Positions 24,797 through 33,180 are shown, counted from the stretch's first letter. The stretch: DNA of 55,316 bases from Desulfobulbaceae bacterium UBA2276 (GCA_002347085.1 DDWW01000056.1:1-55316), one strand, 5' to 3'. Program-made: numbers and translations. The notes: generated by a model not told the origin, from the letters alone.

Positions 24797-25930
24797 CTAA
24801 TTTTTCTTCTCACTCCGCATCATTTCGATAAAGCGATCAAAAAGATACAAGGAATCATGTGGCCCCGGGGCATGTTCGGGATGATACTGGACGGAAAAAG
24901 CCGGGAAGCGCCGATGACGCATCCCTTCCAGACTGCCGTCATTGAGATTGATATGGGTCAGTTCGATAGCCTCTTGATCCAGACTGGCAAGATCAACGGT
25001 AAAGCCATGATTTTGCGAGGTGATCTCTACATGCCCAGTGGTCAGATCCTTCACCGGTTGATTGCCGCCGCGATGGCCAAATTTCAGTTTATACGTTGCG
25101 CCACCGTAGGCCAGCCCCAGAATCTGATGGCCAAGACAGATCCCAAAGACTGGTGTTTTCCCCAGCAGTCCCCGAACCGTCTCCACCACCCCCTGCACAC
25201 CGGCAGGGTCGCCTGGCCCGTTTGACAGAAAAACGCCATCCGGTTTCATCGCCAGAATGGTCGCCGCATCGGTTGTAGCCGGCACGACCTGCACCTGGCA
25301 TCCCTTCTCGGTCATGATACGAAGCTGGTTAAATTTAACCCCGCAATCAAGGGCAACGACCTTCAACGGGTTATTCATGCCGGCCTGGGCAGTGACAAAA
25401 TCAGTGCCGACAACAGGATGGTTATCCGCCCAGCCATAAGGCCGCTCGCAGGTCACCCTCTGCACCATATCCACACCAAGCAGGCCATCCCAGGCCTTGG
25501 CGCGCGCCACCAGAGAATCCCGATCCAGATCCTCGGTGGAGACAATGGCCTTCAAGGCCCCCACCGTGCGGATGTGACGCACCAAGGCCCTGGTGTCAAA
25601 GCCCTCTACCCCCAGCACCCCATAGCGATTCAGGAAATGAGCGAGGGATTCTTCAGAGCGAAAATTGGATGGTACCGCATTATACTCCTTGACCAGAAAG
25701 GCCTTGGGGTGCACCGCAACCGACTCCATATCCTCGCTGTTGACCCCATAATTGCCAATGAGGGGGTAGGTCATAGTTACAATCTGGCCAGTATAGGAGG
25801 GATCAGTCAGAATCTCCTGATATCCGCTCATGGAGGTGTTAAAGACCATCTCGCCGATGGCCTCACCGCTACCGGTAAAAGACTCACCTTCAAACAGGGT
25901 ACCATCTTCCAGGGCTATCAATGCTTTCAT
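24797..25930 (-). CDS. carA: Carbamoyl-phosphate synthase small (glutaminase) subunit
   Basis: A 377-residue glutamine amidotransferase subunit that supplies ammonia to CarB. The N-terminal domain starts MKALIALEDGTLFEG and includes GYQEILTDPSYTGQIV. The class I glutaminase domain has the nucleophile in FGICLGHQILGLA and the catalytic histidine and glutamate in VQYHPEHAPGPHDS. The start at 25930 is chosen for the family N-terminus and the AGGGAAAA ribosome site; a longer frame adds unrelated residues. Confidence 0.97.
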   Translation of the reverse strand: MKALIALEDGTLFEGESFTGSGEAIGEMVFNTSMSGYQEILTDPSYTGQIVTMTYPLIGNYGVNSEDMESVAVHPKAFLVKEYNAVPSNFRSEESLAHFLNRYGVLGVEGFDTRALVRHIRTVGALKAIVSTEDLDRDSLVARAKAWDGLLGVDMVQRVTCERPYGWADNHPVVGTDFVTAQAGMNNPLKVVALDCGVKFNQLRIMTEKGCQVQVVPATTDAATILAMKPDGVFLSNGPGDPAGVQGVVETVRGLLGKTPVFGICLGHQILGLAYGGATYKLKFGHRGGNQPVKDLTTGHVEITSQNHGFTVDLASLDQEAIELTHINLNDGSLEGMRHRRFPAFSVQYHPEHAPGPHDSLYLFDRFIEMMRSEKKN

Positions 25931-26449
25931 ATTTTTCCCTATCCTTCTCCCGCTCCCCACTCCAAATGAGGGGGGAGAGAATCCTATCATGAGAGCCTTA
26001 ACGGCTCATAAGCCGCCGTTCAAAAATAACCTCACCATTTACGCCCAGCAAGAACGGCATAAGAAATCGCTCGCTCTCCATCCATCCATCAATCCATCCA
26101 GGGGAGCGAGCGACACTATGCCTTCCAGGGCCGGTCATAATGAAATGGTCGCAAATATCAAGGTGATCTCGTAACGGCTCATAAATCTCGAGACATTAGC
26201 GTCTTCCAAAAAGCACAAATCAAAAAGACAAAACTGTAATATTTAACCCAGAATAGCCGCTCAAGTCAATCAGAATCGGGGACGAAAATCAAGAAACAGA
26301 CACCTGGCCGCCCCGTGGCCCTTATTTATGATTGACAAGTTGCAAGCACCTGATTATTCATTTTCAATCCCCATGCTTAGGAACCAGTCATAGTACGACA
26401 GCGTCACAGGAATCCTGAACGACTCCGTACCCTTGCCAACAGGAGCAAC
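25931..26449. other. Intergenic region with small repeats upstream of carA
   Basis: About 520 bases between carA and the divergent isomerase gene. It holds two copies of a TAACGGCTC motif (25999-26008 and 26172-26180) that recurs elsewhere in the window, and a CATC-rich tract inside an inverted repeat. Promoters for both flanking genes must lie here; I found none convincing. Confidence 0.5.
26067..26113. repeat. CATC/AATC tract flanked by an inverted repeat
   Basis: TCGCTCGCTC at 26067-26076 and GAGCGAGCGA at 26104-26113 are exact complements. The interior is CCATCCATCCATCAATCC, a short tetranucleotide repeat. It could form a hairpin and change length by slippage. Confidence 0.6.
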
Positions 26450-27496
26450 ATGCCAAAATTTAATCTTTTATTCTTTTACACCCTTACTCTTTTATTCATT
26501 TTATCGGGAGAATCACTCATGGCAGCAGAGACGCAACAGACGAAACTCAAAGATGGCCTGTACGCCAAATTTATCACCGCCAAGGGCGACATCATCTGTG
26601 CCCTGGAATTTGAAAAAACCCCCCTCACAGTGGCCAACTTTGCGGGTCTGGCTGAGGGCACCAAGCAGCTTGGCGGCGGTGCCGGTAAAGGAGGAGCCAG
26701 ATTTTACGATGACCTGACCTTCCATCGGGTCATTCCCGATTTCATGATCCAAGGCGGTTGCCCTTTAGGCACCGGCACCGGCGGACCGGGCTATACCTTC
26801 CCTGACGAGATTGACCCCAGCCTGAAACACAGCGGCCCTGGCATTCTCTCCATGGCCAATTCCGGCCCAGGCACCAATGGCAGCCAGTTTTTCATCACCC
26901 ATGTCGCCACCCCGTGGCTGGACGGTAAACACACAGTCTTTGGCCATGTGGTTGCGGGCCAGGATGTAGTCAATAAGATCAAGGGGAATGACAAACTGAA
27001 ATCGGTGGAGATCATTCGTGTGGGGACCAAGGCCGAAAGCTTCAAGAGTGACCAGGGCGCCTTTGATGGCCTGCTGGCCAACATGGACAAACGAGAGAAA
27101 GAAAAAGAACTGGCCGCCATAGAATCACAGGTCAAACAGATCAAACAGCGATGGCCAGAGGCCATCACTACCCCCTCCGGCCTCCAATATGTGATCGTCC
27201 AGAAAGGAACCGGCACTGAGACCCCAGCCACCGGCACCATGATCAAGGCCCACTATACCGGCAAGCTTTTAGACGGCACCAAGTTTGACAGCTCTGTTGA
27301 CCGCGGCGAGCCCATCAGCTTCCCCGTGGGCCAAGGCCGAGTGATCAAGGGCTGGGATGAGGCCTTTCTGGCCATGACCAAAGGCGAAAAGCGGGTTCTT
27401 ATCATCCCTGCAAACCTTGGCTACGGGCCATCCGGTCGCGGCCCGATCCCTCCCAATGCTACCATGGTCTTTGATGTGGAGCTGGTTGAGTTTTAA
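26450..27496 (+). CDS. Secreted cyclophilin-FKBP fusion peptidyl-prolyl isomerase
   Basis: A 348-residue protein with two isomerase domains. After a hydrophobic signal segment (LLFFYTLTLLFILSG) residues about 35-195 form a cyclophilin, with FHRVIPDFMIQGG, GTNGSQFFITH and WLDGKHTVFGHV. A helical linker (about 205-235) leads to an FKBP domain at the C-terminus, with HYTGKLLDGTKFDSSVDRG, FPVGQGRVIKGWDEA and IPPNATMVFDVELVEF. Both accelerate proline isomerisation, here probably for exported proteins. AGGAG precedes the ATG by 4 bases. Single-chain fusion of the two families is unusual; most bacteria encode them separately. Confidence 0.92.
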   Translation: MPKFNLLFFYTLTLLFILSGESLMAAETQQTKLKDGLYAKFITAKGDIICALEFEKTPLTVANFAGLAEGTKQLGGGAGKGGARFYDDLTFHRVIPDFMIQGGCPLGTGTGGPGYTFPDEIDPSLKHSGPGILSMANSGPGTNGSQFFITHVATPWLDGKHTVFGHVVAGQDVVNKIKGNDKLKSVEIIRVGTKAESFKSDQGAFDGLLANMDKREKEKELAAIESQVKQIKQRWPEAITTPSGLQYVIVQKGTGTETPATGTMIKAHYTGKLLDGTKFDSSVDRGEPISFPVGQGRVIKGWDEAFLAMTKGEKRVLIIPANLGYGPSGRGPIPPNATMVFDVELVEF

Positions 27497-27538
27497 GCGA
27501 AAATTTCCAGGTTGAAGCCCAATGTCATTAACTTAACA

Positions 27539-27648
27539 GGTGCCATCTCGTTCCCATGCGCCGCATGGGAACGCAGTTTAGGATGCGTCGCATCCAGTTC
27601 GATCCGTGTGCATCACAGGTTAATTAACTGCCTGCGGCGCATGGGAAC
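27539..27648. repeat. Palindromic intergenic repeat (REP-like), copy 1 with extra half-site
   Basis: CGTTCCCATGCG and CGCATGGGAACG form a perfect 12+1+12 dyad at 27549-27573, followed by GGATGCG-T-CGCATCC at 27581-27595. A half copy (TGCGGCGCATGGGAAC) lies at 27633-27648. The same two dyads occur in reverse orientation at 33217-33278, so this is a dispersed element, not a terminator. Confidence 0.75.
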
Positions 27649-27682
27649 CAGAAGTAATCAGCTTTACTGCGACAACGGCTTA

Positions 27683-27844
27683 AAGCGGGAGAAAGTATTC
27701 ATTGTCAATCCGCCCTCTGGTGTTGATGCTATCTACTCGCTACGCATCACCCAATCACGCCGAGTGACGGCATATCACGCAGGCAATTTCATTCGCCTGC
27801 TCACCATCGCCCCAGACCACGACAGCACTTACGAGAAAAAATAG
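27683..27844 (+). pseudogene. Possible RelE/HigB-type toxin remnant
   Basis: The frame reads KVFIVNPPSGVDAIYSLR, then ITQSRRVTAYHAGNFIRLLTIAPDHDSTY to the stop at 27842. The pattern (a turn with PP, SLRITxSxRVTA and a late LLTIxPDHD) is like the C-terminal half of small ParE/RelE-fold toxins. The upstream part of the same frame is made of the repeat element and carries no protein signal, so the 5' half appears lost. Weak call; a chance frame cannot be excluded. Confidence 0.35.
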
Positions 27845-28114
27845 CTGAGAGGCCGACAAACACCAGCCTGCTCTCATGGGCAGAGGGGACAGAATTTTTT
27901 TTCGCGGCCGTTTGCGAAAAATTATTCTAATCTATCTTGTAAGAATTTTGCTCTGACCCCATATCCTCCCAAAAAATACTTACCCCGGATTCCATTACAT
28001 TTCATCCAGGTTACTTGTTGCCCCTATAATGTCAATTATACTCTGCCCCAACTTACGCTTTAATTTTACTCTGTCTCCGATTTACCCCTGACCTGAATTA
28101 CTGATATGCACATC

Positions 28115-28170
28115 TTGACTAAAAAACTACTCCGAACTATACTGAACCATATATCATAAAATATGGTTCA
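28115..28170 (+). promoter_or_regulatory. Promoter and operator of the vapBC operon
   Basis: TTGACT at 28115-28120 and TATACT at 28138-28143 are 17 bases apart, near consensus. Directly downstream lies the dyad TGAACCATAT-N8-ATATGGTTCA (28143-28170), overlapping the last base of the -10 and the expected transcription start. VapB-type antitoxins autorepress through such sites. The vapB ATG follows 30 bases later. Confidence 0.8.
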
Positions 28171-28200
28171 AAAAAAATGAGCAACAGGGGAGGGACCAAT

Positions 28201-28455
28201 ATGACATCAATCACAATCCATGGACTCGAAGACCCGATAGACAGCCTTATCAGGGAAAAGGCCCGCCGGCAGGGTATCAGCCTCAACAAAACCATCAAAC
28301 AACTCTTGGCGGAATCACTTGGCATTTCCCGGGACATCACCAGACCACAGCATGCTTTTGACGATCTCTGCGGAATCTGGTCATTGGAGGAATTGGAAGA
28401 ATTTAATCATAACACCCAAGAATTCTCCATTACTGACCCCAGAGACTGGGAATGA
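28201..28455 (+). CDS. vapB: FitA/VapB-like antitoxin
   Basis: An 84-residue protein with a ribbon-helix-helix N-terminus: MTSITIHGLEDPIDSLI forms the strand and first helix and REKARRQGISLNKTIKQLL the second. The acidic C-terminus with FDDLCGIWSLEELEEF is the usual toxin-wrapping tail of FitA-type antitoxins. GGGGAGGG precedes the ATG at 28201. Its last codon overlaps the toxin start by four bases (ATGA), which couples their translation. It should neutralise the VapC RNase and repress the operon. Confidence 0.88.
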   Translation: MTSITIHGLEDPIDSLIREKARRQGISLNKTIKQLLAESLGISRDITRPQHAFDDLCGIWSLEELEEFNHNTQEFSITDPRDWE

Positions 28456-28847
28456 ATAAAATTCTTCTGGACACCAACTGCTATACAGCCTATCTTGCTG
28501 GAGATCATGCAGTCCTTCAAACTCTGACGGAGGCAAATACCACCTTTATGTCCATCTTTGTTCTCGGAGAGTTATACGCAGGCTTCAAAGGCGGTAATCG
28601 TGGAAAAGAAAACAAAAATATTCTTGGCAGGTTCCTCAACAAGCCATCTGTCGTCACCTTGAATGCCTCGATTGAAACCGCAGAACTGTTTGGAATGATA
28701 AAAGACACGCTAAAACAGGTCGGTCGCCCCATCCCAATCAACGACGTCTGGATTGCCGCTCACGCTCTGGAATACGGGGCTGTACTTGTTACCCTTGATA
28801 AAAACTTCCTGAACATTCCAGGGTTACGCCTCTGGGACAATACTTGA
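28452..28847 (+). CDS. vapC: VapC-like PIN-domain toxin
   Basis: A 131-residue PIN-domain ribonuclease. Acidic residues of the active site are seen in ILLDTNCYTAYL (D7), VLGELYAGF (E40), INDVWIAAHA (about D98) and TLDKNF (about D116), the standard four-acid arrangement of VapC toxins that cleave tRNA or rRNA. All catalytic acids appear intact. It overlaps the antitoxin by four bases and ends without a clear terminator. Confidence 0.93.
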   Translation: MNKILLDTNCYTAYLAGDHAVLQTLTEANTTFMSIFVLGELYAGFKGGNRGKENKNILGRFLNKPSVVTLNASIETAELFGMIKDTLKQVGRPIPINDVWIAAHALEYGAVLVTLDKNFLNIPGLRLWDNT

Positions 28848-29313
28848 ACTCCCTTTTTTTCCCTTGAATTTCCGTGCCATCTCCAGAATATGCTCACTAC
28901 GAGCAAACATTGATTTTCTCCCTTTACCCACACCATACGACGCAAGATATAATTTTACCCTGACCCAATTCGCTCAGAAAAAAAACGATGCCAGGATGAT
29001 TTATTGAGCAAAACACCCATTTGTCAAGACTCCAATTTCCAGCCCGACCACCAGGCTGACAATTTTTGTCAGTCGCTGCCGTTTCTTGTCTCTTTTTCTT
29101 GTTTTTTTGGTATTGGAAATAAAACGAGGGTGGGAACAAAAGAAACTCACTTCTGAGAATGGCTTACTATTTCGGCAGCTTGATCATGGAGAATGTTTTT
29201 TTGACAAATGGCATGGTTTGTGAAAAAGTAATGGCAACGATGCGTAGTAGTTCACGGGCACTCTGCCCACCACGAAGCACCCTTTAACCATACCCCAAAG
29301 GAGGGGAAAAATC
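28848..29313. other. Intergenic region upstream of pilA
   Basis: About 465 AT-rich bases with no supported gene. It carries AATTTTACCCTGACCC at 28951-28966, one copy of a dispersed motif described in the findings. TTGACAAATGGCATGG near 29200 could be part of the pilA promoter; a sigma-54 site (TGGCA then a poor -12 element) is possible but weak. Confidence 0.45.
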
Positions 29314-29712
29314 ATGATGAAACAGTTAAGCACCATTCACAAAGACAGTAAAGGCTTCACCCTGGTGGAGTTGATGATCGTTGTTGCCATTATCGGTATC
29401 CTGGCAGCTATCGCCATCCCGCAGTTTGCTACATACAAGAAAAGAGGTTATGTTGCGACAATAAACAGTGATTGTCATAATGCCTTTACCGCGTCTGCAT
29501 CCTGGCTTGTTGACAACCAAGCTGCTGTTGCTGTTACTCTTGCCAATATGCAAACAGGTGGCTATGTACCATCTGCCGGTGTAACAACGACAGGCTCTGC
29601 TATTGTTGCTGGTGACTACACGGTAACGTCAACAGGCCTTGCTGCTTGGGGCCTTACTCAAGCTGCTGCTTCATTAACCGCTTTAGCTGTATTTACTCCA
29701 GCAACACTTTAA
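29314..29712 (+). CDS. pilA: Type IV major pilin
   Basis: A 132-residue class IVa prepilin. The leader of 14 residues ends in SKG, and prepilin peptidase would cut before FTLVELMIVVAIIGILAA, leaving a 118-residue mature pilin with glutamate at position 5. Aromatics F1, F24, Y27 and Y32 match those of Geobacter pilins, but later aromatics are sparse (F44, W50, Y70, Y88, W98, F113). A lone cysteine at mature position 40 and the lack of a C-terminal disulfide pair are unusual. GGAGGGG precedes the ATG. A terminator follows, so it is probably monocistronic and highly expressed. Confidence 0.94.
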   Translation: MMKQLSTIHKDSKGFTLVELMIVVAIIGILAAIAIPQFATYKKRGYVATINSDCHNAFTASASWLVDNQAAVAVTLANMQTGGYVPSAGVTTTGSAIVAGDYTVTSTGLAAWGLTQAAASLTALAVFTPATL

Positions 29713-29760
29713 CATGGGAATTTTGGATATTTCCCCATTTTTTTCCTGCTAAATCCTCAT

Positions 29761-29810
29761 CATACCACCAAAAGGCGTTGTCTGCAAAGATAACGCCTTT
29801 TGGTGGTATG
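29761..29810 (+). terminator. Long perfect hairpin after pilA
   Basis: A 19-base perfect stem (CATACCACCAAAAGGCGTT and its complement) with a 12-base loop begins 48 bases after the pilA stop. There is no T-run, so it may end transcription or protect the pilA mRNA 3' end. Confidence 0.7.
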
Positions 29811-30262
29811 GATTTGAATTCCGAACTCGGGACACGACACTCCCCATTTTCCTTGCCTCTCTATTTGGTGAATTCAACATCTAAGTGCATCACCTGGAAG
29901 ACAAATAAGGGTCAGAGTAAAATTAAAACCTCTGATAACGCAATCAAAAAAAACTTAAATTCAGACAACTATTCACTTTAACAAAATTTTCTAAGAAGAA
30001 AACACCTTACAAAACATCGGCCCATTTTTTCGATATCAATAAATCGCCCCTCTTGACTTGCTGTCCTCTCCCTGCTACCATCTGTTTTATCGTACATTCA
30101 CATGACGCCACGTTCGATTATGAGACATAAGACGTTGAAAAAAAATAGACATTCTGACAAGAATCCTTACGCTCTGTAACTTTTTTTGACAACAAAAATG
30201 ATATCATCGTTCTTCTCCTGCAACCATCGCCATCATACAAGACTAACCGGCCACCATTATCT
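29811..30262. other. Intergenic region before the ABC transporter
   Basis: About 450 AT-rich bases without a supported gene. It contains GGGTCAGAGTAAAATT near 29909-29924, a dispersed motif. The promoter of the ABC operon should lie in the last 100 bases; not identified. Confidence 0.45.
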
Positions 30263-31006
30263 ATGATAATTTTCCAAACTGTTTCTAAAAGCTATACTCA
30301 AGAAATTGGCACCCCGGCCCAAACCGCCCTTGCCAATTTATCCTTTAGTGTTGAGAAAGGTGAGACCCTTGGCCTCATCGGTGCCAACGGTGCCGGCAAG
30401 TCCACCAGCATCAAGCTGCTCATGGACTTTATCCGGCCGGACACCGGCAGCATCCATCTTTTTAATGGTTCGCCCTGCACACCGCACATCCGTAAACAAA
30501 TCGGCTACCTGCCGGAGGTGGCCAATTTTCCGGCCAATCTCTCAGTGCATGACCTGATCCGCTTTACCGGTACGACCTGTGATGTGCCTAAGGGTATCCT
30601 AAATGAGCGCAGCCAGGAACTGTTGACCCTCCTTGACCTCTGGGATGTTCGCAAACGTCCCCTGCGCACCTATTCCAAGGGGATGCAGCAACGAGCAAAT
30701 TTCGCCATTGCTCTGGTCAACGACCCAGATCTACTGATCCTCGACGAACCGATGAGTGGCCTTGACCCCATAGGCCGAAAAAAGGTCATCGATCTCATCG
30801 GCCAGTTGAAAGAAGCAGGCAAGACCATTCTCTTTTGTTCGCATATTTTGGAAGATGTGGACCGACTGGTGGACAACATCCTGCTCCTGCACAAAGGGAA
30901 AAAGCTCTTTCATGGCACTCCCCACGAACTAGCCGCCGAAGAAGGCGCGTCAAGTATAGCCGAGGCCTTTGTCAGCCGGGTTAACAAGGAGGGAATCCAT
31001 GCCTGA
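30263..31006 (+). CDS. ABC transporter ATP-binding protein
   Basis: A 247-residue ATPase. Walker A is GANGAGKS near residue 40, the signature is TYSKGMQQR, Walker B is LLILDEPMSGLDP, and the switch histidine is in CSHILEDV. The sequence is closest to the drug/sugar or Nod-type export ATPases (CcmA, COG1131). It shares its end with the membrane partner at 30999 (overlap of 8 bases). Substrate unknown. Its position after pilA and before a TPR-like protein suggests a role in envelope or pilus function, as inference only. Confidence 0.92.
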   Translation: MIIFQTVSKSYTQEIGTPAQTALANLSFSVEKGETLGLIGANGAGKSTSIKLLMDFIRPDTGSIHLFNGSPCTPHIRKQIGYLPEVANFPANLSVHDLIRFTGTTCDVPKGILNERSQELLTLLDLWDVRKRPLRTYSKGMQQRANFAIALVNDPDLLILDEPMSGLDPIGRKKVIDLIGQLKEAGKTILFCSHILEDVDRLVDNILLLHKGKKLFHGTPHELAAEEGASSIAEAFVSRVNKEGIHA

Positions 31007-31823
31007 TCGTTTCCGCCATATCGCCGCTCTCGCCCGTCTGGTCATCTTGGACGGCTTGCGCAGCCATGCCCTGATTGGCCTTGTCCTTTTCGCCCTCGCC
31101 GGAACAAGTTGCGGCCTACTCTTTATTGATTTCATCCCCCGGGATATAGGCAGGGCAGCCAATGATTTTCTATTCGCCACCACCTGGCTCACCGGCTTCA
31201 TTTTTCTGCTCTTTCACGCTGTCCAGGTCATGGCCTGGGACGCTAAGCGGGGAGCACTGCACTCCTTTCTGGCCCGCCCTATCTCCCGCACAGAATACGC
31301 CCTGGCACTCTATAGCGGGTTGGCCGTCTTGCTGCTGGCCCTGAATGTCATTCTGGGGGCCTTGGGCTGGGGGGTGCTGAACATTATTAAAGACTCAGTC
31401 GAGATAGCCTACTTCGAGAATCTGTCTCTACCTTTTTTCCTGCTGGCCGCCGCCGGACTGTACTGGATACAGATGATAATTCTTTCCGTTATCCTCCTCT
31501 TCTCAAGCGTGGTACGGGGGAGCTTTCCTGTTTTGCTGCTGACCCTCTGTTACTATTTTATCTGCAACGGGCTCCCGGTGGTACGGGATTCCTTCAAAGA
31601 AGGAGTTGCTGCCGATCAGAGTAAGGCTGCGGATGTCCTGCTGCAATGGTTAACTGCGATCTTCCCGGACTTCTCCTGGCTGGACTTCAAGACCCTGGCC
31701 GCCTCCACCGACCAGATCCCCTCCCCCGCACAACTGACCATGCCCTTTGCCCAGGCAACCCTTTACATCGCAATAGTCCTGTGGATAGCCTGTTCCATCT
31801 ATAAACGACGAGATCTCCAATGA
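30999..31823 (+). CDS. ABC transporter membrane subunit (ABC-2 type)
   Basis: A 274-residue inner-membrane protein with six hydrophobic segments (for example LIGLVLFALAGTSCGLLF and LAVLLLALNVILGALG). The motif AWDAKRGALHSFLARPISRTEY is typical of ABC-2 permeases with a cytoplasmic loop. It is preceded by AAGGAGGG and starts inside the ATPase gene, so the two form one exporter. The next gene overlaps its stop by four bases. Confidence 0.85.
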   Translation: MPDRFRHIAALARLVILDGLRSHALIGLVLFALAGTSCGLLFIDFIPRDIGRAANDFLFATTWLTGFIFLLFHAVQVMAWDAKRGALHSFLARPISRTEYALALYSGLAVLLLALNVILGALGWGVLNIIKDSVEIAYFENLSLPFFLLAAAGLYWIQMIILSVILLFSSVVRGSFPVLLLTLCYYFICNGLPVVRDSFKEGVAADQSKAADVLLQWLTAIFPDFSWLDFKTLAASTDQIPSPAQLTMPFAQATLYIAIVLWIACSIYKRRDLQ

Positions 31824-32662
31824 TTGTGGCACGCTCACTTCTCCTGGCTGGAATCATTCTACTCTATGGCTGGCTCTTCACCCTGCAGGAACACCGGGCC
31901 GAGGAAAGAAATGTATCCCTCGACATGGCCCTGCCATCGACCTTCTACACCATTACCAGTGGCTATATGAAACAACTGGTCGCAGAAATGCTTTTCATCA
32001 AGACCAGCGTTTTTATGGGCGGCGTCCGTCCCGACACTTCGCCAACCGTTTACGCAGAGGCCCTGGGCAACAACTTTGAGACAATGACCCGGATTTATCC
32101 CCATTTCATTGACCCTTATTATTTCTGCCAGGGCTTTCTACCGTATATTTCACCAGAGACAGCCGCTAAGGCTAACACCATTCTGGAGAGAGGAATTACC
32201 ACCTACCCCAACGACCTTATCCTTCGCTTCTTTTATGCTTCCAATTTTTTTCTGGCCATGAACGAACCGCTGAAAGGGGCCAAGGCCTTTGCGGAAGCGG
32301 CCAAACTCCCGAAGGCACCGCCCCTGTTTGGCCATCTTGCCTCCCTGCTCGCCGCCCAAGGCGGAGACCTCGCCGCTGGCCTAATTTCATTAAAAACAAT
32401 GCTGGCAGCCGAAAAAGATGAAATTGTTCGCAACCGTTACGAAAAAGAAATCGTCATCTTCGAACAGGCATTAGAGGTACAAAAGGCACTTAACGCTTTT
32501 ACCCACAAGCATGGCAACGCTCCAGCCACTCTCGAACAACTTACTCCCGAATTTATCGCAAGTATCCCAGACATCAAAGATCTCTTTGTGTTAGTGTACA
32601 ACCCGCCCACCCTCCACCTCCGACGGCCCGACAGAAAGAAAAAGGTCGAACCCGGCACCTGA
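31820..32662 (+). CDS. TPR-like membrane-anchored protein of the ABC operon
   Basis: A 280-residue protein with an N-terminal membrane anchor (SLLLAGIILLYGWLFTL) followed by an alpha-helical region with TPR-like helices (AKANTILERGITTYPNDLI and AKAFAEAAKLPKAPP). The tail is basic (RRPDRKKKVEPGT). I do not recognise a named family. The ATGA overlap with the ABC membrane subunit shows operon membership, and it probably serves as an extracytoplasmic partner of that exporter. Confidence 0.7.
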   Translation: MIVARSLLLAGIILLYGWLFTLQEHRAEERNVSLDMALPSTFYTITSGYMKQLVAEMLFIKTSVFMGGVRPDTSPTVYAEALGNNFETMTRIYPHFIDPYYFCQGFLPYISPETAAKANTILERGITTYPNDLILRFFYASNFFLAMNEPLKGAKAFAEAAKLPKAPPLFGHLASLLAAQGGDLAAGLISLKTMLAAEKDEIVRNRYEKEIVIFEQALEVQKALNAFTHKHGNAPATLEQLTPEFIASIPDIKDLFVLVYNPPTLHLRRPDRKKKVEPGT

Positions 32663-32845
32663 TCAAGAAAGCAGATAGCGTTTGTAAATTTTATATCTCT
32701 CGCCATATTTCCCCTTTACTTCGATGTTTTCTTTCGATACGATGACTCATAAACATTCCGGTCACGGGGAATTATGATCCACATCTCTTATGGCGGGGGT
32801 ACACTTTTTCTCATAAAGAGGAAAGAAAAGGGAAAGGAGGGAGTA

Positions 32846-33097
32846 ATGATAAGAAAGACAGTATTGTTTGTTTTTGCGCTACTTTTTTTGGTAAATAGTG
32901 CTTTTGCAGCCGTTAATATCAACAAAGCCGATCAGGCTGCACTGGAAGCATTGCCGGGGATTGGTGCCGCAAAAGCTACCGCTATCATTGAGTACCGCAC
33001 CAAAAATGGTAATTTCAAAACCAAGGAACAACTGCTCGAGGTAAAAGGAATTGGCCCAAAAATTTTGGAAAGCTTGCAAAAAGAGATTGAAATATAG
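32846..33097 (+). CDS. ComEA-like helix-hairpin-helix protein
   Basis: An 83-residue exported protein. A signal peptide (MIRKTVLFVFALLFLVNSAFA) is followed by the ComEA core: VNINKADQAALEALPGIG, AKATAIIEYRTKNGNF and LLEVKGIGPKILESLQ, two helix-hairpin-helix motifs that bind double-stranded DNA without sequence specificity. AAAGGAGGG lies before the ATG at 32846. In competent bacteria ComEA binds incoming DNA; with type IV pilus genes around it, DNA uptake is possible, though other ComE genes are not in the window. Confidence 0.9.
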   Translation: MIRKTVLFVFALLFLVNSAFAAVNINKADQAALEALPGIGAAKATAIIEYRTKNGNFKTKEQLLEVKGIGPKILESLQKEIEI

Positions 33098-33120
33098 AAA
33101 CATCCTTCAGTAATAAGAAG

Positions 33121-33180
33121 GGGGCGTGATTGAGACCTTGGCTTTCAACTTAACAGAATACTAAAATCTCAATCACGTCC
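33121..33180 (+). terminator. Hairpin downstream of the ComEA-like gene
   Basis: GGGGCGTGATTGAGA at 33121-33135 pairs with TCTCAATCACGTCC at 33167-33180 (one G-T pair) across a 31-base loop. It lies between converging genes and may end transcription from the left; the long loop keeps confidence moderate. Confidence 0.45.

Noticed and set aside
26067..26113. CRISPR-like array from the repeated CATC units
   Set aside because: Units are four bases with no spacers; it is a simple tetranucleotide tract.
29200..29240. Sigma-54 promoter for pilA
   Set aside because: TGGCA is present but the -12 element reads GTGAA instead of TTGCA, so the match is too weak to list as a feature.
25931..30262. tRNA genes in the longer intergenic stretches
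   Set aside because: No cloverleaf, T-loop consensus (GTTCRA) in context or acceptor pairing could be found.
33121..33180. Treating the GTGATTGAGA hairpin as part of the REP-like element
   Set aside because: It is not repeated in the window and lies apart from the REP dyads; a terminator role fits better.
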